From Afipia sp. Root123D2 (GTDB taxonomy: Bacteria > Pseudomonadota > Alphaproteobacteria > Rhizobiales > Xanthobacteraceae), in the NCBI RefSeq assembly GCF_001425835.1, contig NZ_LMDP01000003.1, positions 194,001 to 258,000 of the forward strand: a DNA stretch of 64,000 bases, read 5' to 3'. The position numbers and the translations under genes are program-made. How positions within the stretch are numbered: the first letter of the stretch is position 1; each line of letters starts with the position of its first letter. Below the pieces are notes generated by a model that did no database searches, was not told the DNA's origin, and was given only the letters and a program-made list of their open reading frames with translations. Below, in pieces: positions 55,739-63,925 of the stretch.

Positions 55739-55775
55739 AGCCGGTTGAGGCCCGCACGGCCACAACCGGCTTTTC
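55739..55775 (+). terminator. Rho-independent-type terminator after cysNC
   Basis: AGCCGGTTG (55739-55747) pairs with CAACCGGCT (55763-55771), followed by TTTTCTC. It lies ten bases after the cysNC stop and closes the cysD-cysNC transcript. Confidence 0.65.
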
Positions 55776-55994
55776 TCGATCCCGTCCAGATCGCCTGAAA
55801 GCCGCCGCAGCCCCCTGCGCGGCCTGCGACACGTGCGTCGGTATGCTGGTCTGGCATGCCTGGGGGCTTCTCATTTGGGCCGCTTTGGCGCTAAAACCCT
55901 CCCGAAAGCTGCCCCCTTTTGTGGTGGCGGCGATCCCATCCTGCCAAAAAACCTAAACCGGCGTCCTCGCCCCTTTTCCGTGAGAAATATCCCT

Positions 55995-58142
55995 ATGAAA
56001 CGTATCGATGCCAGCGGATTGAAAATTGCGCCTGTCCTGTTCGATTTCATCGCCAAGGAAGCGGCACCCGGCACCGGCATTTCTTCCGATGCATTCTGGG
56101 CCGGGCTGGCCGGCGTCGTCGCCTCGCTGGGTCCGAAGAACAAGTCGCTTCTCGCCACCCGCGACACCCTGCAGGCCAAGATCGACGACTGGCACCGCGC
56201 CAATAAAGGCAAGGCCTTCAACATGGACGCTTATACGGCGTTCCTGAAGGAGATCGGATACCTGCGGCCGGAACCCGCGACCAAGCCGGTCGAGACCGCC
56301 AATGTCGATGATGAGATCACCAGGATTTGCGGTCCGCAGCTCGTCGTGCCACTGACCAACGCGCGCTATGCCCTCAACGCCGCCAATGCGCGCTGGGGCA
56401 GCCTCTATGATGCGTTCTACGGCACCGACGCCATCCCTCACGAGGCAGGCGAAGCCAAGGGTTACGACAAGAAGCGCGGCGACAAGGTGATTGCCAAAGC
56501 CAAGGCTTTTCTCGATCAGGCAGCGCCGCTCGCGACCGGCAGCCATAGCGACATCACGGCCTACAGCGTCGAAAGCGGCAAGCTCTCGGTGAAACTGAAA
56601 AGCGGCAACGCCACCGGCCTGAAGAATCCGCAGCAGTTCGCCGGTTATCAGGGCGACGCCGCCGCGCCACCCACCGTGCTGCTCGTCAACAACGGCATGC
56701 ACATCGAGATCAAGATCGACCGCAGCAATACGATCGGCAAGGACGATCCGGCCGGCGTCGCAGACGTCATCCTCGAGGCCGCCGTCAGCACCATCCTCGA
56801 CATGGAAGACAGCGTCGCCGCTGTCGATGCCGACGACAAGGTGCTGGTCTATCGCAACACCCTCGGCCTGCTGAACGGCACGCTGTCGGCCGACTTCGAG
56901 AAAGGCGGCAAGACACTCAAGCGCGCGCTCAACGCCGACCGCACCTACAAGGGACCGGACGGCAAGGAGATCAAGCTACACGGCCGCAGCCTGCTGCTGA
57001 TCCGCAACGTCGGCCATCACATGTTCACCGACGCGGTGCTCGATTCCGCCGGCAACGAAATTCCGGAAGGCATTCTCGATGCCGCGGTGACCGGCCTGCT
57101 CGCGATCCACGACATCAAGGGCAAGCGCAACAGCCGCACCGGTTCGGTCTATATCGTCAAGCCGAAGATGCACGGCCCCGACGAGGTTGCGCTGACGGGA
57201 GAAATATTCGGCGAGGTCGAGAAGATGCTCAACCTGCCGCAGAATACGCTGAAGATCGGCATCATGGATGAGGAACGCCGCACCACGGTGAATCTCAAGG
57301 CCTGCATCCAGAACGCGTCGCAGCGCATCTTCTTCATCAATACCGGCTTCCTTGACCGCACCGGCGACGAAATCCATACGTCCATGGAAGCGGGCCCGAT
57401 GATCCGCAAGAACGAGATGAAGGCACAGCCCTGGATCAAGGCGTACGAGGACTGGAACGTCGACAACGGCCTCGCCAACGGCCTGCCCGGCCATGCGCAG
57501 ATCGGCAAGGGCATGTGGGCCGCGCCGGACAAGATGGCCGACATGCTGGCTCAGAAGATCGGCCATCCGCAGGCCGGCGCCTCTACCGCGTGGGTGCCGT
57601 CGCCGACCGCGGCAACGCTCCACGCCCTGCACTATCATCAGGTTGATGTCGCCGCGCGCCAGAACGAACTGAAGAAGCGTCCGTTCGCCAAGCTGTCCGA
57701 CATCCTGACCATTCCGGTGTCAAACTCCAACTGGGCGCCGGACGACGTGAAGCAGGAAATCGACAACAACTGCCAGGGCATCCTCGGCTACGTCGTGCGC
57801 TGGATCGATCAGGGCGTCGGCTGCTCCAAGGTGCCGGACATTCACGATGTCGGCCTGATGGAAGATCGCGCGACGCTGCGCATTTCCGCCCAGCATCTCG
57901 CTAACTGGCTGCTTCAGGGCGTCGTCACCAAGGATCAGGTGATGGAGTCGCTCAAGCGCATGGCGGCGATCGTCGACAAGCAGAACGCCGGCGATCCGCT
58001 GTACAAGCCGATGGCGCCGAAATTCGACGGCGTCGCGTTCAAGGCAGCCTGCGATCTCATCTTCAAGGGCCGCGAGCAGCCGAACGGCTACACCGAGTTC
58101 ATCCTTCACGCCCGCCGCAAGGAAGCCAAAGCGGCAGGATAA
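55995..58142 (+). CDS. glcB: Malate synthase G
   Basis: This protein is 715 aa from ATG 55995, close to the usual ~720. Diagnostic parts: the N-terminal [50 protein letters not shown] with catalytic acid residues, [40 protein letters not shown] and the late [34 protein letters not shown]. It condenses glyoxylate with acetyl-CoA. It stands alone between the cys terminator and csbD. Confidence 0.95.
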   Translation: MKRIDASGLKIAPVLFDFIAKEAAPGTGISSDAFWAGLAGVVASLGPKNKSLLATRDTLQAKIDDWHRANKGKAFNMDAYTAFLKEIGYLRPEPATKPVETANVDDEITRICGPQLVVPLTNARYALNAANARWGSLYDAFYGTDAIPHEAGEAKGYDKKRGDKVIAKAKAFLDQAAPLATGSHSDITAYSVESGKLSVKLKSGNATGLKNPQQFAGYQGDAAAPPTVLLVNNGMHIEIKIDRSNTIGKDDPAGVADVILEAAVSTILDMEDSVAAVDADDKVLVYRNTLGLLNGTLSADFEKGGKTLKRALNADRTYKGPDGKEIKLHGRSLLLIRNVGHHMFTDAVLDSAGNEIPEGILDAAVTGLLAIHDIKGKRNSRTGSVYIVKPKMHGPDEVALTGEIFGEVEKMLNLPQNTLKIGIMDEERRTTVNLKACIQNASQRIFFINTGFLDRTGDEIHTSMEAGPMIRKNEMKAQPWIKAYEDWNVDNGLANGLPGHAQIGKGMWAAPDKMADMLAQKIGHPQAGASTAWVPSPTAATLHALHYHQVDVAARQNELKKRPFAKLSDILTIPVSNSNWAPDDVKQEIDNNCQGILGYVVRWIDQGVGCSKVPDIHDVGLMEDRATLRISAQHLANWLLQGVVTKDQVMESLKRMAAIVDKQNAGDPLYKPMAPKFDGVAFKAACDLIFKGREQPNGYTEFILHARRKEAKAAG

Positions 58143-58189
58143 TTGGCAACGCCGACTGTTCCGGCGACGCAGCGTCGCATCTCGTCGCC

Positions 58190-58214
58190 GGAACGTTCGT
58201 TGCTTTCTGAAGTT
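58190..58214 (+). promoter_or_regulatory. EcfG-like promoter of csbD (near match)
   Basis: GGAAC at 58190-58194, 16 bases, then AGTT at 58211-58214 (three of four bases of CGTT). It lies 28 bases before the csbD start, in keeping with stress control. Confidence 0.45.
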
Positions 58215-58241
58215 GATGGTCATTCCCAACAGGAGATGACC

Positions 58242-58442
58242 ATGGACTGGAACCGCGTTGAAGGTAACTGGAAGCAATTCAAGGGTGCCGCCAAGGAGAA
58301 ATGGGGCAAGCTGACCGATGACGATCTCGATGTCATCGAAGGTCGCCGCGAACAGCTCGAAGGCAAGCTGCAACAGCGTTACGGCTACGCCAAGGACCAA
58401 GCCACCAAGGACATCGATGACTGGTTTAAGGGTTTGAAGTAG
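58242..58442 (+). CDS. CsbD family stress protein
   Basis: This protein is 66 aa from ATG 58242, which has AGGAG six bases upstream; the ATG at 58236 abuts the ribosome site. MDWNRVEGNWKQFKGAAKEKWGKLTDDDL and EGRREQLEGKLQQRYGYAKDQA are the CsbD hallmarks: small, charged and helical. Members are general-stress proteins of unclear mechanism. An EcfG-like promoter precedes and a strong terminator follows. Confidence 0.92.
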   Translation: MDWNRVEGNWKQFKGAAKEKWGKLTDDDLDVIEGRREQLEGKLQQRYGYAKDQATKDIDDWFKGLK

Positions 58443-58459
58443 CAGGCCCCGAAGAACGA

Positions 58460-58489
58460 AAAGCCCCGGCGTCGCGCCGGGGCTTTTTT
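58460..58489 (+). terminator. Strong rho-independent terminator after csbD
   Basis: AAGCCCCGGCG, a three-base loop and CGCCGGGGCTT form a GC-rich stem followed by TTTTTT, 18 bases after the csbD stop. It can also face the convergent small membrane gene. Confidence 0.9.
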
Positions 58490-58502
58490 GTGCGTGTTAC
58501 CT

Positions 58503-58664
58503 CTAGAACACCGCGAGATATTTCAACATCGAGATAATGCCGATGATGACGACAATGGCGCGCACGATCTGTTTGGCGCGCCCCTCGATCGGCAGAAGGT
58601 TTACAAGATAAAGCACAAGAATAACAACGACGAACGTAATCAGAATACTGATAAGCACGGACAT
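58503..58664 (-). CDS. 53-aa Thivi_2564-like small membrane protein
   Basis: It runs from ATG 58664 to TAG 58503. Sequence starts MSVLISILITFVVVILVLYL, continues VNLLPIEGRAKQIVRAIVVIIGI and ends KYLAVF: two membrane segments around a short GRAKQ loop, as in the Thivi_2564 family. GGGGGTCCG serves as ribosome site. A perfect EcfG-type promoter lies 70 bases upstream, so it belongs to the stress cluster. Confidence 0.85.
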   Translation of the reverse strand: MSVLISILITFVVVILVLYLVNLLPIEGRAKQIVRAIVVIIGIISMLKYLAVF

Positions 58665-58733
58665 GGTCGGACCCCCGAACAAATGCTTTCACGATGCGGC
58701 AACGCATCATGCGCAACCGCCGGTATTTTAACC

Positions 58734-58758
58734 AACGCGTCTTGCCTGCGTTGGTTCC
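58734..58758 (-). promoter_or_regulatory. EcfG-type promoter (perfect) for the small membrane gene
   Basis: On the minus strand GGAAC (58758-58754), 16 bases, CGTT (58737-58734). This is the exact consensus of EcfG-dependent promoters in alphaproteobacteria. Confidence 0.75.
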
Positions 58759-58774
58759 GTCCAGGGAACAGGGA

Positions 58775-59413
58775 TCATTCCGAACTTGCAGACATGTCGT
58801 CGATCAACGAACGCCGCGACGGCGTGACCGAACGCTCGCTTGCAGACGCACCACGATTGTCGCTGGCACGGCTGGCGATAACAGAACCGTTCGCTTCGGC
58901 GACAAGGTCGCCTTTGCGAAGGGTCGGGTCATCTTCGATGCCGATGTGAGCAAGACCACCGGGATCCTTGCCGTTGCAGGTGCAGCCTGCGATCAGCTCC
59001 TTGCGGTAGCGAAACGCATTGGGCAACTGCGAATAGGATTTTCCGCTTTTGCTGGTCGCATGATCGATCTTGCTGCCGTAGAACACCTGGGTTTCGCTGG
59101 CCGGGCAGAAGCTGTTGCAAGTCTCGGTACTGCTTTGTCCCCGTTGTGAAGACAATGGGAAATAGCGGCCGTCACAGGTACGAACGCAATAAGCGACACC
59201 GCCGCCGCCTGATGAGGCGCGCGGCGCGCGCTCGATCGAACCGCCGGAATCGGGAAACACCGGAGCTGATCTCTGCGGTGGCGCACTGAATCCACCAAAC
59301 AGTGCCGAGAAGAAATCCTGCGCCTTGGCGGAGGGACTGGCCGCCGCAACTCCCATGATCGCCAGTGCCAGAACACCTGACGATGCGATCGGCCTCGAAA
59401 ACGTGTCACGCAT
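58775..59413 (-). CDS. DUF2865 family secreted protein
   Basis: This protein is 212 aa with a signal peptide ending near SAKAQ (about residue 32). The core AYCVRTCDGRYFPLSSQ, CNSFCPASETQVFYGSKIDHATSKSGKSYSQLPNAFRYRKELIAGCTCNG is the DUF2865 domain, with conserved cysteines (C-x3-C, C-x3-C, C-x-C). The C-terminal 35 residues are Ser-rich. A periplasmic or wall-related role is likely; it lies just after an L,D-transpeptidase gene on the same strand. Confidence 0.87.
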   Translation of the reverse strand: MRDTFSRPIASSGVLALAIMGVAAASPSAKAQDFFSALFGGFSAPPQRSAPVFPDSGGSIERAPRASSGGGGVAYCVRTCDGRYFPLSSQRGQSSTETCNSFCPASETQVFYGSKIDHATSKSGKSYSQLPNAFRYRKELIAGCTCNGKDPGGLAHIGIEDDPTLRKGDLVAEANGSVIASRASDNRGASASERSVTPSRRSLIDDMSASSE

Positions 59414-59458
59414 GGAACACCTCGCTTGCCTGTTCCCATCTTCGCATAAGACTGACGA

Positions 59459-60277
59459 TCAGTTGAGTCCCGATATCATCACTCTGTGAGAAGACGGTCG
59501 CGTCGAAGTGGTTAGCGCGACATTACGTTTCGGCTGTATCGCATTTGCTTCAAGTTGCTGCGAACTGCCCTTCGGCAGCACGATGACTTTCGCGCCGACG
59601 CTCACGCGGCTGTAGAGATCCCGGATATCTTCGTTCGTCAGCCGGATGCATCCGCTGGACACGAACTTGCCGATGGTCGAGGGATCGTTGGTGCCGTGAA
59701 TCCGATAATCGCTCGAACCCAGATACATCGCCGCGGCACCGAGCGGATTGCCTGGACCGCCTGCCATGAACCGCGGCAGATAAGGCTGCCGCGCGATCAT
59801 CGCAGCCGGCGGATGCCAGTCCGGCCACTCTGCCTTGCGGGCGACGGTTTTCACGCCCGCCCAGGTGAAGCCCTCGCGGCCGACACCGACGCCGTAGCGA
59901 ATGGCCCGATTCTGGCCGAGTACGTAATAAAGCATGGTGTTTCCGGTATCGATCACGATGGTGCCGGGCGCCTCATGACTGTTGAAGGCAACAACGGTGC
60001 GCTTCAGCCGGTCCGGGACCGCAGCGGTCGTCCCCTGATCGTCTTCGATCACACCCGGTAAACGGTCGCTCGGGATGAACGAGTCTTGTGCCTGATCCGC
60101 ATATCCGAGCGTTCGATAGCCCACGCCTTGCGCCTGCGCGGGAGCAGCCGAAGTGACCGCGATTGCGATCACGGCAGCGGCAGCGGCAGCGAGTGCGCCA
60201 CCCTTGTCATGCCAACCGTATCGGATTGTTTCTGATAACGGACGTCGAAGGATACTTCCGGCCAAACGAATACTCAT
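59459..60277 (-). CDS. L,D-transpeptidase (YkuD family)
   Basis: This protein is 272 aa from ATG 60277. A long N-terminal cytoplasmic leader (about 30 residues) precedes the signal/anchor segment (LAAAAAAVIAIAVTSAAPAQA). The YkuD domain has GTIVIDTGNTMLYYVL and the active site IHGTNDPS...FVSSGCIRLTNEDI (catalytic His and Cys). It makes 3-3 peptidoglycan links or attaches proteins to the wall. An EcfG-like near-match promoter lies upstream. Confidence 0.9.
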   Translation of the reverse strand: MSIRLAGSILRRPLSETIRYGWHDKGGALAAAAAAVIAIAVTSAAPAQAQGVGYRTLGYADQAQDSFIPSDRLPGVIEDDQGTTAAVPDRLKRTVVAFNSHEAPGTIVIDTGNTMLYYVLGQNRAIRYGVGVGREGFTWAGVKTVARKAEWPDWHPPAAMIARQPYLPRFMAGGPGNPLGAAAMYLGSSDYRIHGTNDPSTIGKFVSSGCIRLTNEDIRDLYSRVSVGAKVIVLPKGSSQQLEANAIQPKRNVALTTSTRPSSHRVMISGLN

Positions 60278-60330
60278 GACGCGACCCTGCCCGTTGGTTG
60301 GTCCGCATCCCCGATGCGGAGCGCAGGACA

Positions 60331-60355
60331 AACACGCGAGTCACCGCTGGGTTCC
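60331..60355 (-). promoter_or_regulatory. EcfG-like promoter of the L,D-transpeptidase (near match)
   Basis: Minus strand GGAAC (60355-60351), 16 bases, TGTT (60334-60331): three of four -10 bases match CGTT. It lies 54 bases before the start. Confidence 0.45.
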
Positions 60356-60388
60356 GGTGCCGCCTGTAATGACGCCCATCCGCGCGAT

Positions 60389-60414
60389 GGAACTTTTGCC
60401 GGGCACGGACCATT
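60389..60414 (+). promoter_or_regulatory. Possible EcfG-like promoter of the DUF3309 gene (near match)
   Basis: GGAAC (60389-60393), 17 bases, CATT (60411-60414). One -10 mismatch and the longer spacer make it the weakest of the set. Confidence 0.3.
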
Positions 60415-60469
60415 GGATCGGTGAAAAGCCGGCAATCACGCGCCGGCGACACTCGCGAGGGAATTTGCC

Positions 60470-60628
60470 ATGTCGCTCGGAACCATTCTTGTCATCCTTT
60501 TGATCCTGATCCTGCTCGGCGTCATACCTCGTTGGGGGTACAGCACATCGTGGGGATACGGGCCGTCCGGGATCGTCGGGACGGTGCTGGTGATTGTCGT
60601 CATTCTGCTTCTGCTGGGACGCATCTAG
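60470..60628 (+). CDS. 52-aa DUF3309 small membrane protein
   Basis: It runs from ATG 60470 to TAG 60628. MSLGTILVILLILILLGVIP is the first membrane segment, then WGYSTSWGYGPSG, then VGTVLVIVVILLLLGRI. This is the DUF3309 pattern. CGAGGG lies ten bases upstream. No function is known; its neighbours are stress-related. Confidence 0.87.
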   Translation: MSLGTILVILLILILLGVIPRWGYSTSWGYGPSGIVGTVLVIVVILLLLGRI

Positions 60629-60875
60629 CTTCCCGGACGCTGGAAGCGCTGCGGCACGCCCCGCCGGAATCCGTAAGAAAGTCGTTCAGTCATTGGGCGG
60701 CAGCATCGGATAGCGAGCGAGCCTTCGCGGTGCTGTCGTTCGTTCTTCTCCCGCTTCGACCAAGTTGACTTTCGTACCCACCCTTGCAGGGCGCGCCAAA
60801 CGGCCCGATCAGCAACTCGTTCGTCGAACGGCATTTCGCCGCCCGACATCAAGTCGTGCCCGCCGCTTGGCGAAC
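60629..60875 (+). other. Intergenic region, no gene seen
   Basis: Between the DUF3309 stop and the EcfG-type promoter of the DUF883 gene. Open frames on both strands have no motif or ribosome site. Confidence 0.4.
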
Positions 60876-60900
60876 GGAACCTTCAGGTTAGCGCGACGTT
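60876..60900 (+). promoter_or_regulatory. EcfG-type promoter (perfect) for the DUF883 gene
   Basis: GGAAC (60876-60880), 16 bases, CGTT (60897-60900), 44 bases before ATG 60945. The downstream DUF1469 gene may share the transcript. Confidence 0.75.
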
Positions 60901-60944
60901 TGTGAAGCAGCTTATCCAGTTATCAAGCCGTTCAGGAGCTTTCG

Positions 60945-61316
60945 ATGGCAAGCAGCGATGGTGAAGATGCGATGAAAAATCTGGCCGATAAAGAAACATA
61001 TGACCGCCTTCAGAAGGATGTTGACGCCGTGAAAAACGATATCTCCGCTCTCACAGACCAGATCACCGAAGCTCTCAATACGTTCACGGGCGTCGCCCAG
61101 AAGCAGGCCCGTCGCGGCTACAAGCAGGCGCGCGCCAACGTGGATTCAACGGTGGCCGATCTCAGCAAGCGCGGCAGCGCTGCCTTTGACGCCGCGCAGG
61201 ACGCCGCCGCGACACTTGAAGATACGCTTGAGGATGCGGTTCAGCAGCGGCCGCTCGCAGCCGTCGGTCTCGCCCTCGGGCTCGGCTTTCTGATCGGGGT
61301 GACCTGGCGGCGGTGA
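60945..61316 (+). CDS. DUF883 (ElaB/YqjD-like) membrane-anchored stress protein
   Basis: This 123-aa protein has a long helix (YDRLQKDVDAVKNDISALTDQITEAL) leading to a C-terminal hydrophobic anchor (LAAVGLALGLGFLIGVTWRR), the ElaB/YqjD layout. E. coli members bind ribosomes at the membrane in stationary phase. The promoter is EcfG-type. Confidence 0.9.
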   Translation: MASSDGEDAMKNLADKETYDRLQKDVDAVKNDISALTDQITEALNTFTGVAQKQARRGYKQARANVDSTVADLSKRGSAAFDAAQDAAATLEDTLEDAVQQRPLAAVGLALGLGFLIGVTWRR

Positions 61317-61434
61317 TCTCCGTGCCGTTGCAATCCGAATAAGCAAAATGGCGGCTGGCGGCGTGTCATGCGCCGCCGACCGGCAACCGGCTTTTGAATG
61401 ATTTTGAATCTCCAATCGATGAGCAGGGCGATCG

Positions 61435-61869
61435 ATGTTTCAGAAAATGATCGATGATTTCAAGGACAGCACCGGTTCGGCTCTGCGGTTGACCTCGCTG
61501 GCGATCGCCGTCGCCGCCTGTCTGTTTATTACCACCGCCTTCCTGTGCGCCGCAGCCTTCGTTTTCACGCTTCAGAAATACGGGCTGCTTCAGGCGTGCC
61601 TGGCCGGGGCGGCCGTGTTCTTCGTCGCTACGGTGCTGGCGGCGATCGGCTACGCCGTCAAGAAAAAGCAGATGGCACGCAAGCCCGTGGAAACCGCCAA
61701 ATCCGCAATGTCTGCCGCTCTCAGCGACCCCATAATGATGGCGGTGGCGCTTCAGGTCATCCGCGCCGTCGGCGTCAAACGGCTGGTACCTCTGCTGGCG
61801 ATCGGCGGAATCGCGCTGGGGTTGATGGTGCAGCGGCGCCACGTCGAGGAGAACGCGACCGACGATTGA
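61435..61869 (+). CDS. Phage-holin-like DUF1469 membrane protein
   Basis: This 144-aa protein has two central membrane segments (LTSLAIAVAACLFITTAFLCAAAFVF and AGAAVFFVATVLAAIGYAV) plus a C-terminal one (LVPLLAIGGIALGLMV). It resembles the YqjE/DUF1469 proteins that commonly follow DUF883 genes. It starts 118 bases after DUF883. Confidence 0.72.
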   Translation: MFQKMIDDFKDSTGSALRLTSLAIAVAACLFITTAFLCAAAFVFTLQKYGLLQACLAGAAVFFVATVLAAIGYAVKKKQMARKPVETAKSAMSAALSDPIMMAVALQVIRAVGVKRLVPLLAIGGIALGLMVQRRHVEENATDD

Positions 61870-61908
61870 TCGCGGACCTCCTCTTGCCGATACCAAGCCC
61901 GAGAACGA

Positions 61909-62313
61909 TCAGCTCAGACACCGCGATGGCGGAAGCTGCTTGGCGACGGCGGTGAGCACGCTGACAGAAGGCTCGCACGCCGTCATGCGCTTGGGCGCCG
62001 ACCGAACCACATTCTTCTCCGGCGCCGTGACAGCTACAGTGCCGTCCGGCACACGGACGATGAATGACGTCCCCGGCAACGACGGCGACTTGAACGACAC
62101 CGTCGTGCTGCGGTCCTGGATCGGAACGCCGGCACGATCGGACTTGGTGTCGCGATTGACAATCGAGACCACACGCACCGCCGGCGACGGAGTCGCATCA
62201 CTCACTTTTATCAATATCCGCTGACTATTTCCTGATGCGCCTGCCAGATGGACAGCGCCAAAGGCAAAGGTCGCGAGTGCGGCAACCAGTACTCCGGAAG
62301 CGACGCGGGACAT
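61909..62313 (-). CDS. Secreted protein of unknown function under EcfG-type promoter
   Basis: This 134-aa protein has a signal peptide (VLVAALATFAFGAVHLAGASG). The mature part has VRVVSIVNRDTKSDRAGVPIQDRSTTVSFKSPSLPGTSFIVRVP, ending with two cysteines (MTACEPSVSV, PPSRCLS) that may form a disulfide. No family is recognised. The perfect GGAAC-N16-CGTT 46 bases upstream places it in the general stress response. Confidence 0.7.
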   Translation of the reverse strand: MSRVASGVLVAALATFAFGAVHLAGASGNSQRILIKVSDATPSPAVRVVSIVNRDTKSDRAGVPIQDRSTTVSFKSPSLPGTSFIVRVPDGTVAVTAPEKNVVRSAPKRMTACEPSVSVLTAVAKQLPPSRCLS

Positions 62314-62358
62314 CTTTTCACCCTCACCCGTTGCACCGCAAAACAGTGCCGGCGATAC

Positions 62359-62383
62359 AACGTGAGGTGTCGAGCTTCGTTCC
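62359..62383 (-). promoter_or_regulatory. EcfG-type promoter (perfect) for the secreted protein
   Basis: Minus strand GGAAC (62383-62379), 16 bases, CGTT (62362-62359), 46 bases before ATG 62313. Confidence 0.75.
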
Positions 62384-62500
62384 TGCCCGAGGCAGTCACG
62401 CTGGTACGAATAATTTTCAAGATTTCGGGAACGTTTTCTGCGGCTCCGGAGTCAATTCAACAGCCGGTCAATCCCCCTGCCCCTAACCGACCGGTGACAT

Positions 62501-62541
62501 GGGGTGCAGCCGTGGTGATGCCGGCTGCACCCTATTTTTTT
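62501..62541 (+). terminator. Rho-independent-type hairpin
   Basis: GGGTGCAGCCG (62502-62512) pairs with CGGCTGCACCC (62522-62532), then a run of T. No plus-strand gene ends just before it, so it may belong to an unseen RNA or be a remnant. The rest of 62384-62588 holds no gene. Confidence 0.6.
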
Positions 62542-62588
62542 ATTGATCGCATCAGCCGCGCGGCAATCGCTCGCCCTTTTCGGGCACG

Positions 62589-62618
62589 AAAAAGCCCGGG
62601 CTCGAACCCGGGCTTTTT
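62589..62618. terminator. Bidirectional terminator downstream of phyR
   Basis: AAAAAGCCCGGG and CCCGGGCTTTTT flank a short CTCGAA loop. Read on the minus strand it follows the phyR stop at 62638 by about 20 bases. Confidence 0.85.
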
Positions 62619-62637
62619 ACTGGCGGACATGCCGACG

Positions 62638-63441
62638 TCAGGATGCCGCAGCTCTCTGATTACGATTGCGTGAGTTGCGCTGAAAGAACAGCGCCTGACT
62701 TGCCACTGCCGACACCATCGCCGGCTGGAACGGTTTCGAGATCAGGAATGCCGGCTCCGGCCGCTCGCCGGTCAGGAAGCGTTCGGGGTAGGCGGTGATG
62801 AACACCACCGGAACCTCGAAGGTCCGCAGCAACTCATTGACCGCATCGAGTCCGGAGCTGCCATCGGCGAGCTGAATGTCGGCAAGGATAAGTCCCGGCT
62901 TCTTGGTGTTCGCCAGCGCAATGGCGTCCGAATGGGTCCGCGCCACGCCGATGACGTTATGGCCGAGATTCTTGACCAGGCTCTCCAGATCCATCGCGAT
63001 GAAGGTCTCATCTTCGATAATGAGAACATCGGTCGCGATCTCGGCGGCAAGTTCGCGGCCCGCTGTATCGGTCAGGGTCCGGATTTCCGCGACGTCGGAG
63101 GCAAGGATGAATGCGACTTCCTCCTCGGAGAAACCTTCCAGCGACAGCAGCAGGAAAGCCTGGCGCGCGAGCGGCGTGATATTCGACAGCCGCCGCTCGG
63201 AAGCCGCCTGCGGCACAGGCTCACCGCCCTCATTAAGCGCGACGGAATTCCATATCTGCGTGAAAAGCCGGAAAAGACCGGCCCGTGCGCCCAGGCGCTC
63301 ATCAAGCAGCGACTGATCCTGCAACAATGCCTCGAGCATTGCGGCCACATAGGCATCGCCAGACGTCTGGTTTCCCGTCAAGGCGCGAGCGTAACGGCGC
63401 AGCAGCGGCAGATGTTCAGCAACGAGCTGAGAACGGGACAT
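62638..63441 (-). CDS. phyR: PhyR: general stress response regulator
   Basis: This protein is 267 aa from ATG 63441 with GGAGGGGG upstream. Residues 1 to about 125 form an EcfG-like sigma-mimic domain (LVAEHLPLLRRYARALTGNQTSGDAYV, LSLEGFSEEEVAFIL). From about 140 a receiver domain: VLIIEDETFIAMDLESLV, GLILADIQLADGSSGLDAV (phosphoacceptor Asp) and VVFITAYPERFL, FLISKPF. When phosphorylated it binds NepR and frees EcfG. Divergent from nepR-ecfG. Confidence 0.95.
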   Translation of the reverse strand: MSRSQLVAEHLPLLRRYARALTGNQTSGDAYVAAMLEALLQDQSLLDERLGARAGLFRLFTQIWNSVALNEGGEPVPQAASERRLSNITPLARQAFLLLSLEGFSEEEVAFILASDVAEIRTLTDTAGRELAAEIATDVLIIEDETFIAMDLESLVKNLGHNVIGVARTHSDAIALANTKKPGLILADIQLADGSSGLDAVNELLRTFEVPVVFITAYPERFLTGERPEPAFLISKPFQPAMVSAVASQALFFQRNSRNRNQRAAAS

Positions 63442-63703
63442 ACCCCCTCCAATCAATTGTCATGTGATACATAGGATCGATCCCGGCCCCAAAGTCCCTG
63501 TACGCCCAAATCAAGGTAGGAAGCAGGCTTCCGGGTTCCTTCCAACTAATTACTCCTGAACCGTTGAAAAGTTCCCTGAGTTCGGAACCTTTGCCTCGGA
63601 CAGGGATTACATCTAGCACGGGAGCAGGCCAGCGAGGTCTGAAAGAGCAAAAAACCACAATCTTTCTCGTAATTTAGCTCTTGGGGAAAGCACGGATCGG
63701 ATC

Positions 63704-63925
63704 ATGACAGACTCAAAGCCTCCGACCTCCAAACCTGCCGGAACAGGCAAGCAAGGCGGTCTGAATGCAGAAATTCAGTCCCGGATCGGCCATCAGCTGC
63801 GGGCCATGTACGACGATGTTGTCAGGCAGGGCGTGCCTGATCGTTTTGCCGAGCTCATCCGTCAACTGGATGGGCCGGAAGCCGCAGCGCCCGGGGCAAT
63901 TCCGAAAAATGACGGGAGGGACTAA
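63704..63925 (+). CDS. nepR: NepR anti-sigma factor
   Basis: This 73-aa protein has a variable N-terminus and then LNAEIQSRIGHQLRAMYDDVVRQGVPDRFAELIRQLD, the two-helix NepR core that sequesters EcfG. Its TAA stop shares a base with the ecfG ATG (TAATG), so they are coupled. Confidence 0.93.
   Translation: MTDSKPPTSKPAGTGKQGGLNAEIQSRIGHQLRAMYDDVVRQGVPDRFAELIRQLDGPEAAAPGAIPKNDGRD

Noticed and set aside
63442-63703. EcfG promoters for phyR or nepR
   Set aside because: GGAAC occurs three times (63584 on +, 63575 and 63539 on -), but none has CGTT or a one-mismatch -10 at 16-17 bases.
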